From Cinclus cinclus (taxonomy: Eukaryota > Chordata > Aves > Passeriformes > Cinclidae), in NCBI RefSeq assembly GCF_963662255.1, contig NC_085055.1, positions 2,666,602 through 2,730,601 on the forward strand: 64,000 bases of DNA, in the 5' to 3' direction. The notes under the pieces are model-generated. The model was not told the DNA's origin and made no database searches. It worked only from the letters and a program-made list of their open reading frames with translations. Both the position numbers and the translations under genes were made by a program. Positions 59,594 to 64,000 of the stretch are shown in pieces. Within the stretch, counting starts at the first letter, position 1, and every line of letters begins with the position of its first letter.

Positions 59594-62011
59594 TCAGGAA
59601 AACAATGGGTGTCCCAGCCAGCCAGAGAAGGATTTGAAGGCATCTCTCATGAAAAATATAAATATTCAAAATGGAGTAATTTGTTTTATCTACATGGGAT
59701 GATTTCTGAGAGAACAACTTGAGAGCATTTGTTTGGCTGATGGAAAAGATGAAACCTAAGGTGAAGCTGAGAGAGCAGAACTTGACTAAAATACATCTCT
59801 TACAGAGAATTTCCCTAATTAAATTGAAAAGCTGGCACCTCTGTCAGTCTTGAGCATTGAAAAGAGAATAATTTACGACTTGTGGAAATCCCTGTTTAAT
59901 GGTACAAGGCTCAGCTAAAGCTTTCCCTGCACATTTTGAGGTCAGATCTTCAGAACTAAGACCTGGAATTGGTAAAAACCAGGAACACAAAGTAATTTTG
60001 AGTTTGGCAGTTTTGAGTGAGGAAGATTAGGACAGTTCCATTCCATTGGTGTTGCTGTCCAGGGGGCACTCAACGAGTTGGATTTGCTGTTTATTGCTGA
60101 GCTCTTCCTGTGTGAGTTTATAAAGTAACAACCACATTCCCATTTATCCTGAAAATATAGGAGAGCAAGATTTTATGTTTTAAATATGAATCTTTGAAGT
60201 TAATGGTGTAAAATTGAGCATCCCCTACTTTAATTTGTGGACTGACTTTATTCAGGATGCAGAATGCACATGGATTTGGGAGATAAGAGGTTCTTCAGGA
60301 TTTTTTTTTTTTTTCTTGAATCCCTCTGTACTGAATGCCACCAGAATCAGTTTCCATTTTGATTTTGGAGTCAAGTCCAAACAATTCCTATACATTGGTA
60401 GGAATTTTGCTGTTTTCCTAATGAATGAGCTCATTCAAGAGAGTCAGAAATTATTGCAGATAATTACCAAAACAAACAAAGAAAGATTGTGGGGAGAAAA
60501 AAAGGCACGAAAAGCCTGAATTGAATCAATTGGAAAATTGCAGGCACCATGAATTTGGTGACTTTGTTTTTTTTTTTTATCTCAGCTGTGAGAGGAGACA
60601 CCAAAGATCCTCTCCAGTATTGAGATGAGACACTTGTTTTTCATTAGCTGGCCAATATTTATCACTGAGATCAAAATTTTTCTTTTTGTAAGTGGGAAAA
60701 AATCTTAAGATCAAGATTTTTCAACTTGTCAAAGGGAGAGCTTCAGAGGGCTCTCTGCCTTTAAAGCTGTTTAAAATTTAAAAATTTAACTTGTCTTCTT
60801 TGCCACCTTTGAAAAATTTAATCTGGACATGATTAAATTAAACTTAAGAAGTTTTGTCTGACTCAATACAAGGGGTCAGGTTTAAGACTTGGGAATATTT
60901 CTTGGCATACAACAGAGCAAGGAGCAGGTTTGGTCATTATTTGTTTGCCTGAATGTTGTCAGAACCTCACTTGCAGTATTAACCATGACCTGTCACTAGT
61001 GCTGGGTGAGTGCCAGCTCCCTGTGGGTTATTCCTGAAATAATTCCCACTCCTGAGGGATGAGGTGACATTCCCAGCGTTCCTGCAGCCCTTCAACCCAG
61101 GAGGAGCTAAGACAGGGAATGTTTTCATCCTGGTAAATCGCGTGCGCGGGAAATGTGGAGCTCCCAGTTTATCAGCAGGGTTAAATGGGAGTGGAAGTGA
61201 GGAGTTTATCCAGCTCCAAGTGACTGGGAGGAGCAGGGGTTTGGTGGGTTGGTGGCAGAATTTCACTGAGGCTTTGGGACAAGCCTGCAGCTCGAGTGGC
61301 AGTGACTTTTATTTTCACAAGGTTTTAATGAGGGGACATCTGTGGCTGTAGCCTCAGCAGAGTTCGTGTCCTTTATGGCATTAGTAATTTATGGTTATTT
61401 AATGGGGACCTGCAAGTATAAACCAGTCCTGGTGGAAAATGACTTTATTGAGAGCATCTTCTGGGGCTGAAGAGGCTTTGAAGTGTCTGGTTTGAGTGGA
61501 ACTCTAAATAATGTATCCATTGTACTTTTATTGGTGCACAAAAGACAACCTTGTTCACCAGTCTTTTGGTGGAGGGAGTTGTTACATTTCACTTGCTTTT
61601 GTGTGAAGGGAACAATTTCTCATCTCTGGTCTGCTCCTGAAAAATTCCCAGCGTGAATTGAACAGAAAAGCATTTAATAATTTACATACTATCTGTTTTA
61701 AAACGTGTGCCTGAAGAAGAGCTGGTGCAGATAGGTTCAGTAAAAATGCACAGACCCAGCTCGAATTTCACTCACACCCTCCTGAAACCAGAATAATTCT
61801 GATTTTAATAAGATTTACTGGGCAGGACTGAAGTTGTCACATCACCCCTGATTCCTGAAGGTTCAGTAACCATTCTCTGTGGCTTTTCTCTCTCCCCCTG
61901 TGTGAACTCCCTGCCTTCAGCAGTTTGGATTCTTTTTATCAAGGTGCTTTCAAAGGGAGATGAAGGGATCATTATTGCTAAAAATGAAAACCAGAGAGAA
62001 GAGTGAAATCT
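59594..62011. other. Unique noncoding DNA
   Basis: T runs near 60300-60314 and 60567-60579. A tiny CpG cluster lies at 61138-61150 without island context. No gene recognised. Confidence 0.5.
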
Positions 62012-62165
62012 TAGAGTCCCAGGAAGGTTTGGGTTGGAAAGGACCTTAAAATCCTCGAGTGTCACCCCCTGCCATGGGCAGGGACACCTCCCACTGTCCC
62101 AGGCTGCTCCAAGCTCCATCCAGCCTGGCCTTGGGCACTTCCAGGGGCAGCCACATCTTCTGTGA
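62012..62165 (-). mobile_element. CR1 LINE fragment, 3' end
   Basis: Plus-strand order 'aggaaggtttgggttggaaa', 'ggaccttaaaatcctcgagt', 'ccctgccatgggcagggaca', 'ccactgtcccaggctgctcc' and 'ttgggcacttccaggggcag' is the reverse complement of the bird CR1 end. Well preserved and 5'-truncated at 'ccacatcttctg'. Confidence 0.95.
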
Positions 62166-63897
62166 AAAACAGATCCTTTTATAAATTGCACTGGGTGGTG
62201 TTCACCCTCTGTTGTTCATCAGACAATCCTGGTGGGAATCATCCTCAGACAAATACCTGGAAATTAGTTTGTGTTTTTTCTGCATCTCCTGGCTTTAGGA
62301 TTCTCCTAACAACTTGTTGTTTTTTTCCTTTCTTTTTTTTTTTTTTTTCCAAAAAAGAGTAATGTGGGAAAACAAATAATGAGCAAAAAAATCTTCTGCA
62401 CTCATGTTTTGCTTAGGATCCTTTATCCTTACTATTTGACACATATTCTGGTCTATTTTGGATCTTTTCCCTCAGCTTTGGCAATACTTCAGTTTTCTCT
62501 AGAGCCTACAGCTTTCTTTCCAGGAGGCTTTTTTTGGTTTTAATTCCCTCTGGGTTTGGCTAGGGAATTCTGAAGGTTAGAAACCCATTTCCAGTCTCCT
62601 GGAGATCTTTCCCTTTCCACTGTTGTTGCAAAGCTTTTTCTACATCCCCATTACATAAGTTAAATTAAGAACATAGGTCTAGTCGTAGTCATAATCAATT
62701 TTCTGATTATGTAGAGAAGGAAAAAGTGCTGGAGCATTAACAATTTTTAAAAGTACATTTAAATCATTATTCATTTATAGGGTTGCATTAATTTCTGAAT
62801 AATGCAGCACTGGAGATGGATGATTCACAGCAGTGTAAAGTCTTTTGTAGTCGTTTATAGCCTCATTATTTGAATCTATCACTCACTGTTCCCACCCACA
62901 GATGCTTCTTGAAGTGATGAGGCAAAACCATGATGGGTGCAGATAAAAGGGAGAGCCTGGCTAAACAAATGCAACAACAATTTTAATTAGGCTGATGCTC
63001 CTGAGTTCCCACAAGGTTTGGGAAGTGCACTGGCAGCCATTCCAACAGCTGGGGCAGGGCTCAGCTCTTCCCAGCTGGAACGAGGGGAGGGGTCCCAGCC
63101 CCAGGCAGGGATCACAGCTCTTCCCAAAATAAGGGGCTGTGGTTCTCCAGCTCACAGGAGAAGTGGAATTTGCAGGTTGATGGAGGAGTTTGCTGACTCA
63201 GCACATCTGACACCAAAATGAACCCAAGCCAAAGCAGTGAAGATGGGGAGAATAAACACCAAGGGACACCTGTGGAGCCAGGAGCCAGAAAGGGAGGAGG
63301 GATCTTGGCTCCAAACTGCTGACTCAGGCATTGCTTCACTTTATTTCTTCTTGATTTGCAGAAAGGTTGTTTTTGGTTTTTTTTTTTTATTTATTCTATT
63401 TATTTTCTCAAATAATGACACCTCTGCATTGATTTCTTTTTCTTCTTTGTTTTCTCTTTTGAAAATTTGATCTTTTGTTAGAGGTAGGGCTGAGTTATTA
63501 ATGGAAATGTGAGCCTGGTGAGGGAGGCTGAGGTGCTTTATCAACCCCAAAAAATGAGTTGGGTTTCATTTCACTCCCCGTGGAGAAGATGAGAGAGATG
63601 AGCAAGTTCAGGTGCAGTACAGCCAAGGGCTTTGATGAAAAGAAGGAAAGAAAAAAAAAATCTGCTTAATTTAATATGAAGATTTTTTTTTTAGATCTTT
63701 AAGAGTTATTTTAGGAGGTATCTTTTAATTTATTAACTTGCATGGAGTTATTAGTTTTCACATGAAAACTACAGGAGATAGGAATTCTTATGTAAATAAC
63801 TGGGCAGTTCTCACTTGAAGAAAAAAAATTACTTTTCAAACAGATCTGTATTTCTATCTGTATTCGTTATCTTAAAAGGTGAAGGATTTTTTTTTAA

Positions 63898-63899
<2 letters not shown>
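62166..63899. other. Unique noncoding DNA with T-rich runs
   Basis: T-rich patches at 62318-62350 and 63368-63410. No gene recognised. Confidence 0.5.

Positions 63900-63930
<31 letters not shown>
63900..63930 (+). repeat. Poly(T) tract, 31 bases
   Basis: Longest homopolymer in the window, lying just before the terminal CR1. Confidence 0.95.
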
Positions 63931-63935
<5 letters not shown>

Positions 63936-63944
63936 CCAACTTAA

Positions 63945-64000
63945 CAATTCATCTGCCATGGGAGGGACACCTTCCTCTATCCCAGGCTGTTCCAAGCCTC
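63945..64000 (-). mobile_element. CR1 LINE fragment cut by the window edge
   Basis: 'catctgccatgggagggaca', 'ccttcctctatcccaggctg' and 'ttccaagcctc' match the minus-strand CR1 end seen at 62012-62165. It continues past base 64000. The terminal octamer tail is missing on its 3' (left) side. Confidence 0.8.

Noticed and set aside
61138..61152. CpG cluster as a promoter
   Set aside because: Only a few CpGs within about 15 bp, with no surrounding island or transcript evidence.

Overview
This window reads as vertebrate, and specifically avian, nuclear DNA with no protein-coding gene that I can support. The bird assignment rests on about a dozen CR1 LINE fragments. Their 3' ends carry the typical signature: a 'cccttccaaccc' block, then 'atgattctgtg'-like octamer tails. 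They are 5'-truncated, as avian CR1 copies usually are. A young-looking LTR is present twice, and microsatellites and homopolymer runs are frequent. No bacterial-style gene organisation, CRISPR array, operon, rRNA or tRNA was seen. The longest open frames (about 150-180 codons) run through simple repeats or show no recognisable domain, so I treat them as chance. The window is most likely an intergenic desert or the inside of a very long intron; the sequence alone cannot say which.

Layout. 1-5.3 kb: AT-rich DNA with a direct duplication of about 420 bp (2011-2431 and 3538-3959) that flanks a TTCCCA/TTCCCG hexamer array. 5.3-9 kb: two perfect palindromes. 9-16 kb: a (TG)24 tract abutting a CR1 fragment, a second CR1 end at 11.8 kb and an older CR1/L3-type fragment at 15.3 kb. 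17.0-17.6 kb: LTR copy A, preceded by a polypurine tract. 21.3 and 25.0 kb: two diverged copies of an unclassified repeat of about 120 bp. 22.5-31 kb: two CR1 ends and A/T microsatellites. 31.7-36.5 kb: a G/T-rich tract, a double hairpin, a 13-bp minisatellite and an (ATTTT)n tract. 40.1 kb: a GGGAAA hexamer array. 43-48 kb: three CR1 fragments, a 23-bp palindrome and a (TTTCC)n array of about 215 bp. 50.4 kb: a 38-bp x3 minisatellite. 51.7-52.6 kb: a CR1 split by LTR copy B. 53-64 kb: mostly unique AT-rich DNA, ending with two minus-strand CR1 fragments.

The most informative structure is the LTR pair. Copies A and B share a 310-bp core with no difference, yet differ at both ends. Copy B sits inside a CR1 and is flanked by a 4-bp repeat consistent with a target-site duplication. 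This gives a relative chronology: CR1 first, LTR later. Several repeat-free AT-rich stretches look like possible conserved regulatory elements, but only an alignment to other genomes could show that. I did not find an undescribed gene system.
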